Shown here one piece after another: positions 33,238 through 45,566 of a DNA stretch of 64,000 nucleotides. Origin of the DNA: Batkoa obscura (taxonomy: Eukaryota > Entomophthoromycota > Entomophthoromycetes > Entomophthorales > Batkoaceae); NCBI GenBank assembly GCA_030770535.1, contig JASVEC010000002.1, positions 930,001-994,000 on the forward strand. Reading direction: 5' to 3'. Positions within the stretch are counted from its first letter, which is position 1. Each line of letters starts with the position of its first letter. The position numbers and the translations under genes are program-made. Under the pieces are notes generated by a model. It ran no database searches. It saw only the letters and a list, made by a program, of their open reading frames with translations, and was not told the origin of the DNA.

Positions 33238-33533
33238 CAATTTTAACACCAGATTTAATAGCTTTGATAATGAATTTAATCACTTCAATAACTTCAGTAA
33301 CTTCAATAACTTTGATGGCGGTTATAATAGACTGTATTTTTTTTCACATTTTGGTTTTTTTGGCTTCCTAATTATAGTCAACAACAATACTATAAACATT
33401 AATGTCAACAACTTCAATGCACACGAATTTGATCATAACAAATAAGCTACCATATTTAATGATAACATCCATAGTAAAAATGTTGATAATAATAATAATA
33501 TTAATAGTCATGATAGTACAACTATTATCTAAG
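33238..33533 (+). pseudogene. Asn/Phe-rich low-complexity coding remnant
   Basis: One frame reads SNFNTRFNSFDNEFNHFNNF, continues Asn-rich (NNNTININVNNFNAHEFDHN), meets a TAA and goes on as NVDNNNNINSHDSTTII before another stop. This looks like a decayed low-complexity gene, but chance open reading in AT-rich DNA cannot be excluded. No start or flanking exons seen. Confidence 0.25.
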
Positions 33534-33911
33534 TTTATAGTAATACTTAGAGTAAATATTGCATAACTTTATTTAATTACTTTTATAATCTATACTTCTT
33601 CTAATATGTTTATAAGTACTTGAGTATTATAAATATTTACTCTATTCTGGATTATGATTAGTAAAATATTTTGCTTAGTTAGTTTTAATTTTTTTAATCA
33701 GGCTAATACTAAATCAATTTATAAAGTAGTTTTAATAATCAAAGTAATTAATAACTTCATTTATAGAGTATTCCATATTCATACAAAAACTAATTTCTAT
33801 AGTTTGTAGCCAACTTTCACCTTAGTGATAATTTTAATTTTATTATAATACATTGCTATTTTAGCAATTTGATAACAATAGGTCTATAGAACTAATGTTT
33901 TTAAATGCTAT

Positions 33912-34006
33912 GAAGATATATTTTTTTGTTAAGAATTTTACTAACAGTTTTTCCACTCAAATAGTACTTAAAACAGAAAAAGTGATGAAACCAAAAAAGC
34001 ATCCCC
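33912..34006 (+). mobile_element. MITE copy 15
   Basis: Starts at a drifted GAAGATATATTTTTTTG, ends GCATCCCC. Flanks have diverged (CTAT / ATTC). Confidence 0.8.
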
Positions 34007-34139
34007 ATTCTTAATATTAGTTTATAATACTAACGAAGGAATACTTACTATTTATAGATTGTCACATTTGAAAAAAGATAAAAGCTCAATTAAAAGCAAG
34101 CTTTGATCATTGAGTTGAATTTGATCACTCTTATTATAT

Positions 34140-34236
34140 GGGGCTGTTTTTTTTAGTTTCATTATTTTTCCATTTTTTAAGCGCTATTTGAGTGGAAAGA
34201 TCATAATAAAATTCTTGAACAAAAAAACACATCCCC
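34140..34236 (-). mobile_element. MITE copy 16
   Basis: Starts GGGGCTGTTTTTTTTAG, ends ACATCCCC, ATAT on both sides. Confidence 0.92.
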
Positions 34237-34498
34237 ATATTTTCATTGTTATTATCTCGATCTATATTAATATTTCAACATTTTACTTGATTGTACTTTT
34301 AGGTATAAATCATTCCATCTAATTGAATAACTGAATAAAGTAATAAAGATAGAAACAAGACCAAAATATTGTAAAAAAATTGAATAAAATATTAATCAAA
34401 CCATAAAATATAAACTTTATTGCTCTTCATAATGAAACTTAGAAATTTAACTTAATATCTTGATCCTCTAGATAATTCCCAAGGCTCCAACCAATTAT

Positions 34499-35554
34499 TT
34501 AATGACCATGATAACCATAATCATACTCGCAATTGCTATATTTATTAGCATCTTTATATTCTCCATAAAAATCTTCAGAAGTACAGGTAGATTCTTTAGG
34601 TTTGTTTGAAGCTGTAGAGGCCATTAGTTTAGTTGAAGTAGAAGTAGGCACTGGGGTAGAGGTAGAAGTGGTTGATCGCGTAAAAGTAGATACTGTTCGA
34701 GAAGTTAATGTAGGACTAGAAACTGATATTGAACTTGTATTTGGATTAGCAATAGAATTAGTGGAGGCAACTAGTACAGTTTTTGGACTTAAATCTTGGC
34801 TTGTACTATTATTGACAAAGTTTTCAACTGGGGTACTATTACTAGTTCTCACTGGAAGAGTTGAACTAGATATTTGATTTGGAGTATATGAACTTGAATT
34901 TTCAATTGGTATACTAATACTAATTTCCGAAGATAGAGTTGAACTAGATCTACTAACTGGAGCGCTATTAGTAGAAGCTTCTACTGGAGTAGATGAGCTC
35001 GAAATCTTGTAAATTTGAGTACTGTTAGTACTTTATACTAGTGAAGTTGAGCTAGACCCATCAACTGGAGTATTATCAGTAACCTTTACTGGTAAAATTG
35101 GACTTGATCCCACGCCTGTAGTACTGCTATTACTTTCTACTGATGGAGCTGAGCCAGATCCTTGGTTTGGACTATCATTAGTAGAAGACTCTACTGCGTT
35201 ACTATTAGTAGCTGTCTCTACACATGGAATTGGATTTGACCCTTGGCTTCGAGTACCATTAGTGGTAGCTTCTATTGGCGGAGTTGAACTGAGTTCCCTA
35301 ACTAGAGTACTGTTAGAAGTATAGAATGGTATAGATTCAGTTTTTGTTTCAGTTTTTATTACATTGACACCTGAGAAACTAATGTTCGTTTCAGGTATCG
35401 ATATAGTAATAGTACCTACCTTGATAGCAACGCTTGTAACTGTTCAGATTTGCGTTTGTACTTTAGTTATTGTTTTAGTTTCTACTGGAAACTCGTTATA
35501 ATAAGCAGAAACTGAATAGCTCAAAATAAGAGCGATGATCAGGCTATATTTCAT
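34499..35554 (-). pseudogene. Broken gene for a secreted Ser/Thr-rich (mucin-like) protein
   Basis: One frame runs 352 codons from ATG at 35554 (signal peptide MKYSLIIALILSYSVSAYY) to a stop at 34499, with only two in-frame stops: TGA at codon 37 (35446-35444) and TAA at codon 174 (35035-35033). The body is a run of degenerate Ser/Thr repeats (units like TNSTPVE, SSSTLPV), expected to be O-glycosylated on a cell-wall or secreted protein; the end is acidic and Tyr-rich (EDFYGEYKDANKYSNCEYDY). The open frame is otherwise so long that the gene must have died recently, or the stops are sequence errors or read through. An intron around either stop is possible but I see no convincing splice pair. 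Flanked by MITEs on both sides. Confidence 0.75.
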
Positions 35555-35942
35555 TATGATAGATTGAAGTTAACTTGATTTTGATGGTATGTTAATTAAT
35601 AAAAAATGTGATGTTTTTAATATCTAATTTTGACTTTTTTATTATTACATATCCCTCATAATTACAACTCTATCAAGTATTTTTTTTTCAAGAATTAACT
35701 AATTTAAGCTCAATATATTATTGTTTTAGAGTATTTTAATTTAAGATGACCTACAAATTGAATTGTTTTTTGCAAATAATTAAATAACACTTAAATATCG
35801 TGCTTCTATTTATCACTTTCAAAAAATAGCTTAATTGAATAGATCGATTTGTTATGTATTGGGCAATTTAAGTTCGGATTCAAATATATTCAGTAATTAA
35901 TGTTACATTAACTTTATAAAATCAATCTTAAATATACTATGT

Positions 35943-36041
35943 GGGGATGTATTTTTGTGTTTAAGAGCTTTACTAATAATTTTTCTACTCAAATAGCGCT
36001 TAAAGGATGGAAAAAGTAATGAAGCCAAAAAATACATCCCC
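35943..36041 (+). mobile_element. MITE copy 17
   Basis: Starts GGGGATGTATTTTTGTG, ends ACATCCCC, ATGT on both sides (35939-35942, 36042-36045), an informative 4-bp duplication. Confidence 0.94.
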
Positions 36042-36309
36042 ATGTGTTGTATGTTAATTTAATCCAATCAAATACCATAACTTGCACCACATTTTAGACA
36101 ATGGGCTAAGACCCTCTGTCTTAATTTTCAAATATTACTACAATGATATTTTTGGATATTACAAATTTATCACCATTTCAGAAAATTGACTATGTCATAT
36201 TTCTTTAATCAAAACTCAAACATTAAATACAGTAAACATAAAATAAATAGTAGCAGATAAATAATATATTTTGTTAACTACAATAACTCCATTCATTTCA
36301 AAAATATTT

Positions 36310-36408
36310 GGGGGTGTTTTTTTGTGTTTAAGAATTTTACTAACAATCTTTCCACTCAAATAGTGCTTAAAAAATGGAAAAAATAATGAAATCAAAAAAA
36401 ACACTCCC
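36310..36408 (+). mobile_element. MITE copy 18
   Basis: Starts GGGGGTGTTTTTTTGTG, ends ACACTCCC, ATTT on both sides. Confidence 0.93.
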
Positions 36409-36828
36409 ATTTGATGTTTTACAATTTCTTAACAAATAGACCATCTTAGCTCTTATAAATTATACTTTATTAGTATTGTTCTTTGTTTACAGATTTATTT
36501 GATTAAAGGAAAATTATAAGATAATTTTAATACAACATAGCATTATGAGTTGCACCATTTATATTATTTGATCAAGTATTATGTTATTAATAAGCTTTAT
36601 TTCTATGAAACAACTATTAAAATTCACATAAGTGGCTGTCAGTTTGAAAAGCAATGTTTTAATTAAAGTAAGCCTCTTTTATAGCCAAACGACTTTTGAC
36701 AAACTTTTATGAAATTAAACCTAATATTAAGTTCCAGAATAGAGCTTTACCCTAAAAATAGCTATTGAAAATACAACCAAAAAGTAAAAAACCGCCTTTA
36801 TCATACAAATTTAGCTATATTATATATT

Positions 36829-36926
36829 GGGGCTGTTTTTTTTAGTTTCATTATTTTTCCATTTTTTAAGCGCTATTTATGTGGAAAAATTGTCAGTAAA
36901 ATTCTTAAATACAAAAATACATCCCC
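36829..36926 (-). mobile_element. MITE copy 19
   Basis: Starts GGGGCTGTTTTTTTTAG, ends ACATCCCC. Base for base it appears identical to MITE copy 26. ATAT on the right; ATAT plus one T on the left. Confidence 0.93.
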
Positions 36927-37070
36927 ATATACTTAATTATTATTATTGCCTATTTTTAATACATTTCTCAATCTTTTAAGAATTATTAACTGTCTTGATT
37001 ATTTATTTATAGAATAAATTTACTGAACTATAGCGCACAACCATAAAATCTATTGATACAAGTAGTGTAT

Positions 37071-37166
37071 AGGGATGTGTTTTTTTGTTTAAGGATTTCA
37101 CTAACAATCTTTCCCCTCAAATAGCGCTTAAAAAAATGGAAAAGTAATGAAACCAAAAACATCCTC
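37071..37166 (+). mobile_element. MITE copy 20
   Basis: Starts AGGGATGTGTTTTTTTG, ends ACATCCTC. Flanks GTAT / ATAT. Confidence 0.88.
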
Positions 37167-38439
37167 ATATATTAGAAAAATATTTATTGAGTCAAAAAAG
37201 TAATATTCTTATTTTTATTTAGTGTTTAAGTATTAGTATGTAGGAATGCTTTTCTATAAAATTTTCAAATACAAATCAAAAACCAACACTTATTAAAAAG
37301 TACATACTATTGAATATTAAAACTTTTAATTAAACATTATTTCTAAGCTTGATATAAAGGTAACAGTGATATTTTTTTATTCACATATTATAGGTCGAAA
37401 CTTTATGAGTATATTATTTTTTACATAAAGAATATTAATACTTAGCTTCTACTTCCGAGTTGATTTTACACTTAGCACTTAGACCAAATCTTTATAAAAA
37501 AATTCCTTTTATTATTTTGTATCACTATAAACAAAAGAATCTATTTTAAAAAGTGTATCAGTATTTAGATATAAATTTTAAGTTTGAATATTAGATAAAA
37601 TAATGTATCATGTAATTTTTTATTTCTATTAACTTTGTTAAATTTAACTTTTTATTAACAAAATTTTAATGAAAATTTAAATTCTTTATCAGGTATAGCT
37701 AATAAACAAATAAAACCATGAAAGTTACAGTATATTTTTTTATGAAACATTTTGTACTATTAAATTTCCAACTATTTAATAATTTTTTGTTTACTTTTTC
37801 TATAAACTTTTTTAAATTCAATTTCTTTATAAACTTGAAATTAAAGGTTTTACCATTATTACTTTTTTTAAAAATGATATTTGGTTTTGCTGATAACAAC
37901 TATGACGCTCCGTGTTATCTTAAATAAAGCTGACTATAAATCTGTTCCATAGTAAAGCCGTAACTTTTATACTAGACACCGTGTTTGTTTATTTTACTAA
38001 ATTTAAAATGCACTAAAAAGTACTATTTTCCGTTATATAATTCAATGTAGTGACCTAAATTCAATAAGCAATTGGTTGTTTTTATTTATGATGAATATAT
38101 TTTGATAATCTTAATATGTTAAGTTATTTCTCATAATATCTACTTTTAAAATAAAAGTTATTTGAGACATCATTAAGCAAAATAAAATACAAACGTATTA
38201 TAGACTGAAAATTGGTGATGTTAGAGTCTAGTAAACTTGATAGAATTAGAAAATCAGTTCTCTAGGTGATCCGAAACAGGAAATAAATATTTAATGAGAA
38301 ATGATATTAATTGTTCTTGAATACAAAGTCAAAAATATGACTTTATTGGTCTGGGACGTATTAAAAAAATAACCATGAAATTAGTTTAATACAAAAATAA
38401 CGAGTTTGTTGATTGTTTTTTTTTTACTTCTTAATTATT

Positions 38440-39372
38440 ATGAGAGAATTAATTATACCTCCTGCTTATAACCCAACCACTTCACTAGCTGCAATAGCCG
38501 TAATATTTAGTGTTAGTCTTTTATCCTTTTTTACGAATTGTATTGTATTGTATTTGGCTTATAGACTAAAAGATAGGTTATATAACTTAAGTTATCAAAT
38601 CACTTTAGCACTAACATTAACGGATTTATCATCCTCAATATCTGTATTCTTCATGTTTGTTTTCCATATGATATTTGGGTATAAGTATGTTTTCAGTAGT
38701 TCATTTTATTGTCCAGTTTTCGGTGCTATAATGGGAGTAGCCTCAGGGATATCTGGAGTACTTATTGCATGCTTAGCCTTTGAAAGATATATGCTTGTTT
38801 GTCATGGCAGGCAGCTTCCATCTATCATTTCATGGGTTATATTTTCTATATTCTTTTTGATATTAATTTCGACCTCAATGATAAGCTCTATTTATAATGA
38901 TTTCATACCTGATCCAACTTACTCATATTGTCTTCCAATGAATTCTATATCTGCAGATATTGAAAATATAGTTATTAGGGTCGCTTTTATTGGGTCTTTA
39001 TTAGTATTAACATATTGCTATATTGCTATTTTTATTAGATGCTATAGATGGACTATTGCTAAACATAGCGATGACAGCAAATCTCATGAAGAAGCTAGGA
39101 TGGGCAAATCAGTTGCATTACAAGCATTATTATTTTTGATTGTATACTACTTATGCTTTATTCCAAAGCTTCTAGTATATTTCTTTAAGCTTGCATTGGG
39201 TAAAGAGCATCCAGTTGTTTTGGATATTTTAGCACCAGCTGGTATTGCATTTGCTTTTGTTTTAAACCCTGCTATGGTAATATTTTTAAATAGACATTTT
39301 AGAAAAGAGATTGGTATCGTTAATAACACCTTGGTTGGACGAAAGAAATTAGAAAACTTTGATCTTCTATAA
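38440..39372 (+). CDS. Rhodopsin-like (class A) 7TM G protein-coupled receptor
   Basis: 310-aa plasma-membrane receptor expected to signal through a heterotrimeric G protein; ligand unknown. Seven hydrophobic segments, roughly residues 15-42, 50-80, 91-120, 128-150, 176-205, 224-252 and 258-284. Class-A signatures: E115-R116-Y117 at the end of TM3 (the DRY position), C91 at the top of TM3 with C164 in extracellular loop 2 as the likely disulfide, and NPAMVIF at 277-283 in TM7 in place of NPxxY, followed by a basic helix-8-like NRHFRKE. TM7 has no lysine at the retinal position that I can identify, so it is not obviously an opsin. Start is the ATG at 38440; the upstream codons lack ATG. No intron. 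Looks intact. Confidence 0.88.
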   Translation: MRELIIPPAYNPTTSLAAIAVIFSVSLLSFFTNCIVLYLAYRLKDRLYNLSYQITLALTLTDLSSSISVFFMFVFHMIFGYKYVFSSSFYCPVFGAIMGVASGISGVLIACLAFERYMLVCHGRQLPSIISWVIFSIFFLILISTSMISSIYNDFIPDPTYSYCLPMNSISADIENIVIRVAFIGSLLVLTYCYIAIFIRCYRWTIAKHSDDSKSHEEARMGKSVALQALLFLIVYYLCFIPKLLVYFFKLALGKEHPVVLDILAPAGIAFAFVLNPAMVIFLNRHFRKEIGIVNNTLVGRKKLENFDLL

Positions 39373-39975
39373 GGACTCTTTTGCTTTACGGAAAATTAGT
39401 AAATTCAAGTTATTCATAAGTTTAATATATGGTTTATTCTTTATTATTTCAGAAAACTTTATAATTTGTAACCCTTATTAATGAGTATTTCACAAATATT
39501 ATTAGCTTGGTTATTTAATTATTTAATCAAATTTTAAAGTTTCTATAAATATATATTAATTATTATTATATAATGCCTCTTACACCATAAAACTTCTAAT
39601 ACATCAAATCCTGTAAACATCAAATGATTCTTTTCTCAACAGCCTACTATAAAAATTATGGTAGTAGAGATTAATCGAATAAAAACAAAGAAATTACTTT
39701 AAGTTTCAATATCGATATCTGAGAACGTTTCAAAAAGATTCAATATAAGAATATACCGTAAACATTGCTCTTGACCATAAAATTCCATATAATTTATTTA
39801 GAAAAAATATTTCATACAATACAAGTTATGTAAAGAATTAAAGTCCTGAAGCAAAATAGGCTATTAGGAACATTTGGCCATATTTTTTTGGAATAGGCAT
39901 AAAAATGCTACCTAAAATAGTAATGTTACATAAAACGATGGATGGTAGATAGTTTTTGCAAAATTATTACAATAT

Positions 39976-40070
39976 GGGAATGTATTTTTGTGTTTAAGAA
40001 TTTTACTACAATTTTCCCATTCAAATGGTGCTTGAAAGGTAAAAAAAGTGATGAAGCCAAAAGCATCCCC
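39976..40070 (+). mobile_element. MITE copy 21
   Basis: Starts GGGAATGTATTTTTGTG, ends GCATCCCC. Flanks ATAT / CTAT. Confidence 0.87.
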
Positions 40071-40827
40071 CTATAATGAACATCAAAACAAACAGACTTA
40101 TTAAGCCAACATGATGTTTTTTTTGATTTGTTTAGAACTCATTGTTAAAATTCTTGCTATAAATTATATTTTATTTTCAATTGTAATAATATAATCAATC
40201 ATGTTTGTTATTTCCTAATTTTTAAAAGCAAAGTAAAGAAATTTAAGCATTCATCAAATATCAGTAGATAAAAGTAGAGTAAATGATCTGTATGGCAACA
40301 CATTTAGTTTAAAAGATCCAAGAAAACCTCAAATGGGATCTTTATTTTTGACCTTTTTTGTGGACTCTGATATGGCGGAACTGCAGTAGAGATATTTAAG
40401 TGTTTTTGTAAACCTGTTTCAACCAGCTATAGATAAAATTTTTTGAGGAGAAAAAAGCGTGGTAATTATATTAGTAAGCAATTTAAATCTTAGAGGCACT
40501 GGAGAAAACCGAGTGTTTATGAGCTATCTTGTGAATCCCCTATAGTATCCTTGTACAGAAAATATCCTATTTCCTGGCAATATAATTGAATAACTTAATA
40601 AATGGCTTAAATAGCACCCTTGATAGCTATCAACTAAATTGTAATAAAATTACCATTAAAGATAAGTTTATAAACAAGTGGAAGTGAGAATTTGAACAAA
40701 AAAGAATAATAAATAACAATGATATAAAAAATATCTTTTTTTATATTTCCATTCTTTTTCTGTTGAGTTTTTATTTTAAAATGCTTATTTCACTTATTTT
40801 CTATAGTTTTATTGAGGGCTATTGAAT

Positions 40828-40921
40828 GGGGATGTATTTTTGTGTTTAAGGATTTTACAAATTTTCCGCTTAAATAGCGCTTAAAAAATGGAAGAAATAA
40901 TGAAGTAAAAAAAACACACCG
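40828..40921 (+). mobile_element. MITE copy 22
   Basis: Starts GGGGATGTATTTTTGTG, ends ACACACCG. Flanks GAAT / AAAT, one mismatch. Confidence 0.87.
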
Positions 40922-41233
40922 AAATAGTATTGTTTGAACTATTTATTATTTATTCAGTTACATCATTAATAACTGAAATACTTTTTACATAAAAACAAAG
41001 CAGTAGTGAACAAAGTCGAAATTGATATAAGTTTAAAACTATTAAGTAAAGACTTTAAATATCTTTTAAAATATCACTTACCTTACATTATACTAGGCCT
41101 TACAAAATTATGATATTTTAACATCACTTAATTAAGTTTTTTAAAAATACGGATAATGTCAAACTTTATAAAATATCAATTTTATTTAATAAGAGTTAAG
41201 ATTGTCTGATTGTACATATCGCTATTAATATTT

Positions 41234-41800
41234 TTATTGAATAGGAATTTTGGTTTCTTTATCTTCTTCTTTAATATGTTTAGGAATCAATAAGCTTAAT
41301 ATACCATCATTTAACTCAGCTTCAATTTCTTCAATAACGATTTGTTGCTTAACTTTAAAGCTTCTTCTAAAATTCTTTTTTGAGTTGCGTTCAGTAATCA
41401 ACTGTTTACCATACTCAGCATTACTTGAACTATTTATTGACTCAGGATTATCATTCTCCTTCTCTGGGTTGTTTTCATTTTCATTTTCATTTTCAACTAA
41501 TACAGCAGTTTCATGTTTATTTGGTTTTTCCACATACTCTCCTTTTAGGGTGATTGTATTTTCCACGTTATCAAATGAGATATCTAAATTTTCTTTTTTG
41601 AATCCGGGTACTTCAGCTTCAATGATATAGTAATTAGGGTATTCGACAATATCAACTTTTGGCCATTTATCTTGTTTTAAAGCTGGTTTGCACTCACTAT
41701 TTTGGAAATAATATCTTATATAAGATTGATTATCAAAAGCAGAAGTACAGGCAGGTTTGGTAGTATATACTTTAAACATTTTTATTTTATAAAAAAGCAT
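41234..41800 (-). CDS. Small heat-shock protein (Hsp20/alpha-crystallin)
   Basis: 188-aa ATP-independent chaperone that holds unfolding proteins, normally cytosolic and oligomeric. Alpha-crystallin domain from about residue 45: WPKVDIVEYPNYYIIEAEVP, GFKKENLDISF, a long acidic Glu/Asn insert in the loop (about residues 99-125), then FRRSFKVKQQIVIEEIEAEL, the signature AELNDGILSLLIPK, and a C-terminal IPI motif (KIPIQ) for oligomerisation. Two ATGs are possible: 41800 and 41779 (MFKVYTTKP); the latter may be the real start. Single exon. A heat-shock element lies about 85 bp upstream of 41800, which fits stress induction. Confidence 0.94.
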   Translation of the reverse strand: MLFYKIKMFKVYTTKPACTSAFDNQSYIRYYFQNSECKPALKQDKWPKVDIVEYPNYYIIEAEVPGFKKENLDISFDNVENTITLKGEYVEKPNKHETAVLVENENENENNPEKENDNPESINSSSNAEYGKQLITERNSKKNFRRSFKVKQQIVIEEIEAELNDGILSLLIPKHIKEEDKETKIPIQ

Positions 41801-41883
41801 ACTAATCTGTAACTCTTTATATACCTTTTAATTCCATTTTACTTCTTTTATCCTACCTTTTATCGACCTTTTTGAAACTACCT

Positions 41884-41893
41884 AGAAGCTTCT
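41884..41893 (-). promoter_or_regulatory. Heat-shock element upstream of the Hsp20 gene
   Basis: AGAAGCTTCT is a perfect nGAAnnTTCn pair, the core HSF-binding unit, located 84-93 bp upstream of the ATG at 41800. A further GAA lies at 41874-41876. Position and gene type support function; binding is inferred. Confidence 0.6.
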
Positions 41894-44800
41894 CTTTTTT
41901 AGTTTACGTTTGCTTGGTGCTTGTATTATTAATATAACTTTTAAGTTATTCTCAGTTATTGTATTTTATTAGTAAACGCAATCGCCCTTGGAAAATAACA
42001 ATAAAATTTAAGCTAATTTAATTGGTTAAAAGTCAAAAAAATTAAATACATGGAATTTAATAAAGTATAGAAGCGTTTAACTAGTTAACTGATTGAAACG
42101 TATATATACACCCTGGAAGAAAACCAGCTATAATTGCTGGATACTAAATGCTTAGTCATTTTTGTTTAGGGTATTTATTACAAAGCATAAAATAAAATAT
42201 TCTATTATTGATATACAATATTCTAATATGTCAACATATTTAATAAAATAGAATATTGATCTATATTTAGTTGTAGTTAAGGTGATAATTTTTATATTTA
42301 TTTGACTTTTCTAAAAGTAAGTTTTTGCAAATTTTTACCAATATTTCTTATATACTATTCATGGCATATAAAACTTCTCAAGTTACTGCTCAAAGCGTAT
42401 ATAGATGTTTCAAAAAAACGACAATTTGAAGTACATTTTTGGATTGAGGTTGATGGTTAACGAGTTAAAGATAGAAGCAAACAGACATATAAAAATAGTC
42501 AAAAAAATAGAAAATGAGATAGAGCATGAAAGCTAAAAAAATCTTACTTCTATAGTTTATATTTTATTGCACACTATATTAATTTAAAGCTGTGAATCAT
42601 ATACCTAGTTTCATTTATGGGCTATTTCCAACATTAGATATTATCTCAATTATTCAGTTTTAAAGTTAGCGCAAAAAAACTATATCTTAGATAAAAAATA
42701 AAAGTAAAATGATATTAAAGATAATAAGAATGTATCAAACAGAACATTTACTAATAAAATACGTCTTTAAATTTCAATGTAGCATTTTCATAGGGATTTA
42801 AGAAGTGGATTGTATTTTTAAAAATAATGATTATTTTTGAAATGATTATAGAATCTTTATGAAAATAAAACTGTTCAACTTTTATTTGATCAAATTAATT
42901 TTATATTTGAGAAAAACAATTATGGTATAGTAGTATAAAATACAAAGGTTACACGTTAAAAAAAATTGTTATACAAAATAAAATCATAAAAACTACCCCT
43001 AAAAAAGTTGCAAAGCTACAACAGTTGTGCTATGAATCTTATCAGTAGCATTTTATAGTATTACTAATATGAAAAATTAAGTGTAAATTCTAACAAATAG
43101 TAAAAATAGATGAATTTTAACATATCCCAAAACAAAAAGTTTATAATCAGAATCAATATTATTAATTAATCTTAAACTAATGAAAGTATTGTTAATAATT
43201 TACAATGGTTATATAGTTTTTATTGACAAATGAGCATTGAGTTTGTTTGTTTGTTTAATTTTGGCACATAGCTTAAATTGTATCTTGATTTAAGTATCAT
43301 CAACATTCATCAATATTTCATTATTTACTAAATGAATTATTATTGCCTCAGATTTACTTGACTAAATGTAAAGTACCATACCTATCCTGATCATCTAATA
43401 ATTCAATATGATGTAAAAGTTTTAAAGCTATTAAATTACAAAAGGTTTAAATTGAGCTAAATATAGAAAATAGTGTATTTAAAACCAGTTATCATTAGCG
43501 GAGCAATCAACTAAAAATAATGATTTTTAAATATATATATTTCTAATATTTAAATAGATAATTATAAAGCTTTAATTAAAAGACTAAACAAACGGGGTAC
43601 TTTGAAAGCAGATGGAGATGTGTTTTTTTGTTTAAGAATTTTACTATAATCTTTCCACTCAAATAGCGCTTAAAAAATGAAAAAATAATGAAACTAAAAA
43701 AAACAGTCCCAGATGCTTTAATAAAGATTTCAATGCTTTCCTTTTACAGCTTTTGCGGCTCTATTGCAATCTCATAAACTATTGACTTAAGAATAAAATT
43801 TATCTAAAATCACTGAAGTCTAAGAAGTAGATTAAAAAAACCAACCAAGCAAACAGCTGCCTCCAAAGGTTACTGTAAATAAACTTAAGAAACTACAGAT
43901 GAACTCCTTTTTAAATTTTATCTAATTTTAAAATTATATTATATTATCAAATCATTATTAAAAGCAGAAATTGATGATACTGATATTATATCTATTTTCT
44001 TATAGTGATTTAAATAAAACTAATAGTTTAAGACTTTTTAAAGTAGAAACCACCGCACAATAAACATTATTATTACAAAAAATACACCTCCATATCCTTT
44101 ACTATAAATTAAATCATAAAAACTTTATAAAGAGAAAAGATAAACCATGTACTCAGAGCCCCTATACCTTGTTCATGGGTATTCTAGCTGGTGTCTATAT
44201 AAATTTATTTTCCCAAGCTATTCTCGATTCTATGAAGACATATTTACCACTTCAGAACATTTCTAAAGCATAGATTGAAAACATTACTTTTTATTTAATA
44301 TATATATAAATACATAGTTTTTTATTTTAAAAATGTATTAATAAATGAATATTATCAGAATTTTTGCTATAGTATATAAATTTATTTGTAATAATGTTGG
44401 ATATTAGATTTCAGTAACTTTTTAAACAATCCTCTTATTTTTCTAAAACTTTAAACAAGTTCAAAGTTTTTTTATTAGAATTAAACTATTGACAAACGTT
44501 TATTTTGTAATATGCAATAATCTATTTATGCAATAAAAAATATTTTTGAATAGAATTTGTAAACTATAAATGTCACTAAAAAGATGCTTCATTGTAGTAG
44601 CGAATAGTTTTATTTTTTTAATTAGTAATGTTAAAAATAAATTTTTAAATTGATCAAACCCTTTCATTCTTAATTTTAAATGTTTTTGAAAGAATAACAA
44701 TTTTAAACTGGATATATTAATTTGAAACAGTTAGAATATTATTTATTTTTAAAAAGAACCTAATAAAATATGAACAAACAGCATGTAAATAATCCCAATA

Positions 44801-45566
44801 ATCTATAAGCTTATAAAAAAATTATGTATAATTTATGATATCAATAAAATTTACTTGAACATAAAGCAGGAAAATTAAATAGTAACAAAATATTGTTTAT
44901 GAAAAAGATTATTGTAGACAAAACAGAAAGCAATGTACAAAAAAAGAAAGTGATATACAAAAAAATCATAATAAAAAAAATAAAAGCTTGAATCAATTCT
45001 GAAATAGAAATTAGGTCATTAAAACTATGATATTATCAGTTGTATCTTTAAATCACATTACTTTTAAATCTATACAATTTTAACCAAATAAATGGGTGTA
45101 TATATTTATTAGATAACAGTAGGTTGATTTGACAATTACATGAAACGTTATACAAAACGGAATATCAAATATAAAGAGAGAGAAAGAGGGGGTTTATTTA
45201 ATAAATCTATTAGTTTTAGGAGAATAAAAAATAGACCAACTGAGATTAAATGTCTAGAGAAAAAAAATCAAAAAAAAATGGTGAAATAGCAATCAAAATC
45301 TAATTTTTAATAAAATTGCCATAATACTTGGCCTTAACATGAAATAAGAAACTATGCAAAACTTGGAATTTGGATTGCATAATAGTAAATTTAAGCGGAT
45401 TGAAATCAAAATATTTAAGAAATAAAAAAAGAGGTAAAGCACCAAATCATGCCCCGCTTAAACGGTCTTTAAGTAGAAATTCTATTTATAGTAATCGTAC
45501 TTGAGCATTATATAAACAATTTGATGTGAAATTTCAAATCCATTTTTTTTAAACAATTTGATCATA
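41894..45566. other. Long gene-free stretch
   Basis: More than 3.5 kb of AT-rich DNA with one MITE (copy 23) and a lone MITE-like right end (ATACACCTCCATAT near 44082). No exon, tRNA or other RNA gene that I can support. Confidence 0.55.
43614..43710 (+). mobile_element. MITE copy 23
   Basis: Starts GGAGATGTGTTTTTTTG, ends ACAGTCCC, flanked by AGAT on both sides, the clearest proof of a 4-bp target duplication. Confidence 0.93.

Larger units (their letters stand above)
32201..34498. other. Gene-free stretch with four MITEs
   Basis: AT-rich sequence holding MITE copies 13-16 and a low-complexity coding-like stretch at 33238-33533, listed separately. No intact gene seen. Confidence 0.5.
35555..38439. 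other. Gene-free stretch with four MITEs
   Basis: AT-rich intergenic DNA containing MITE copies 17-20. Both strands around 37700-37930 have ORFs of 66-69 codons, Phe/Asn/Lys-rich and typical of AT-rich non-coding sequence; I do not support either. The last few hundred bases must include the GPCR promoter. Confidence 0.55.
39373..41233. other. Intergenic with two MITEs
   Basis: AT-rich, no gene seen. Contains MITE copies 21 and 22. Confidence 0.55.

Noticed and set aside
37699-37927. Overlapping 66- and 69-codon ORFs on both strands
   Set aside because: Phe/Leu/Asn/Lys-rich, no conserved pattern, typical of AT-rich intergenic DNA.
41250-41630. 126-codon + strand ORF
   Set aside because: Antisense shadow of the Hsp20 gene.
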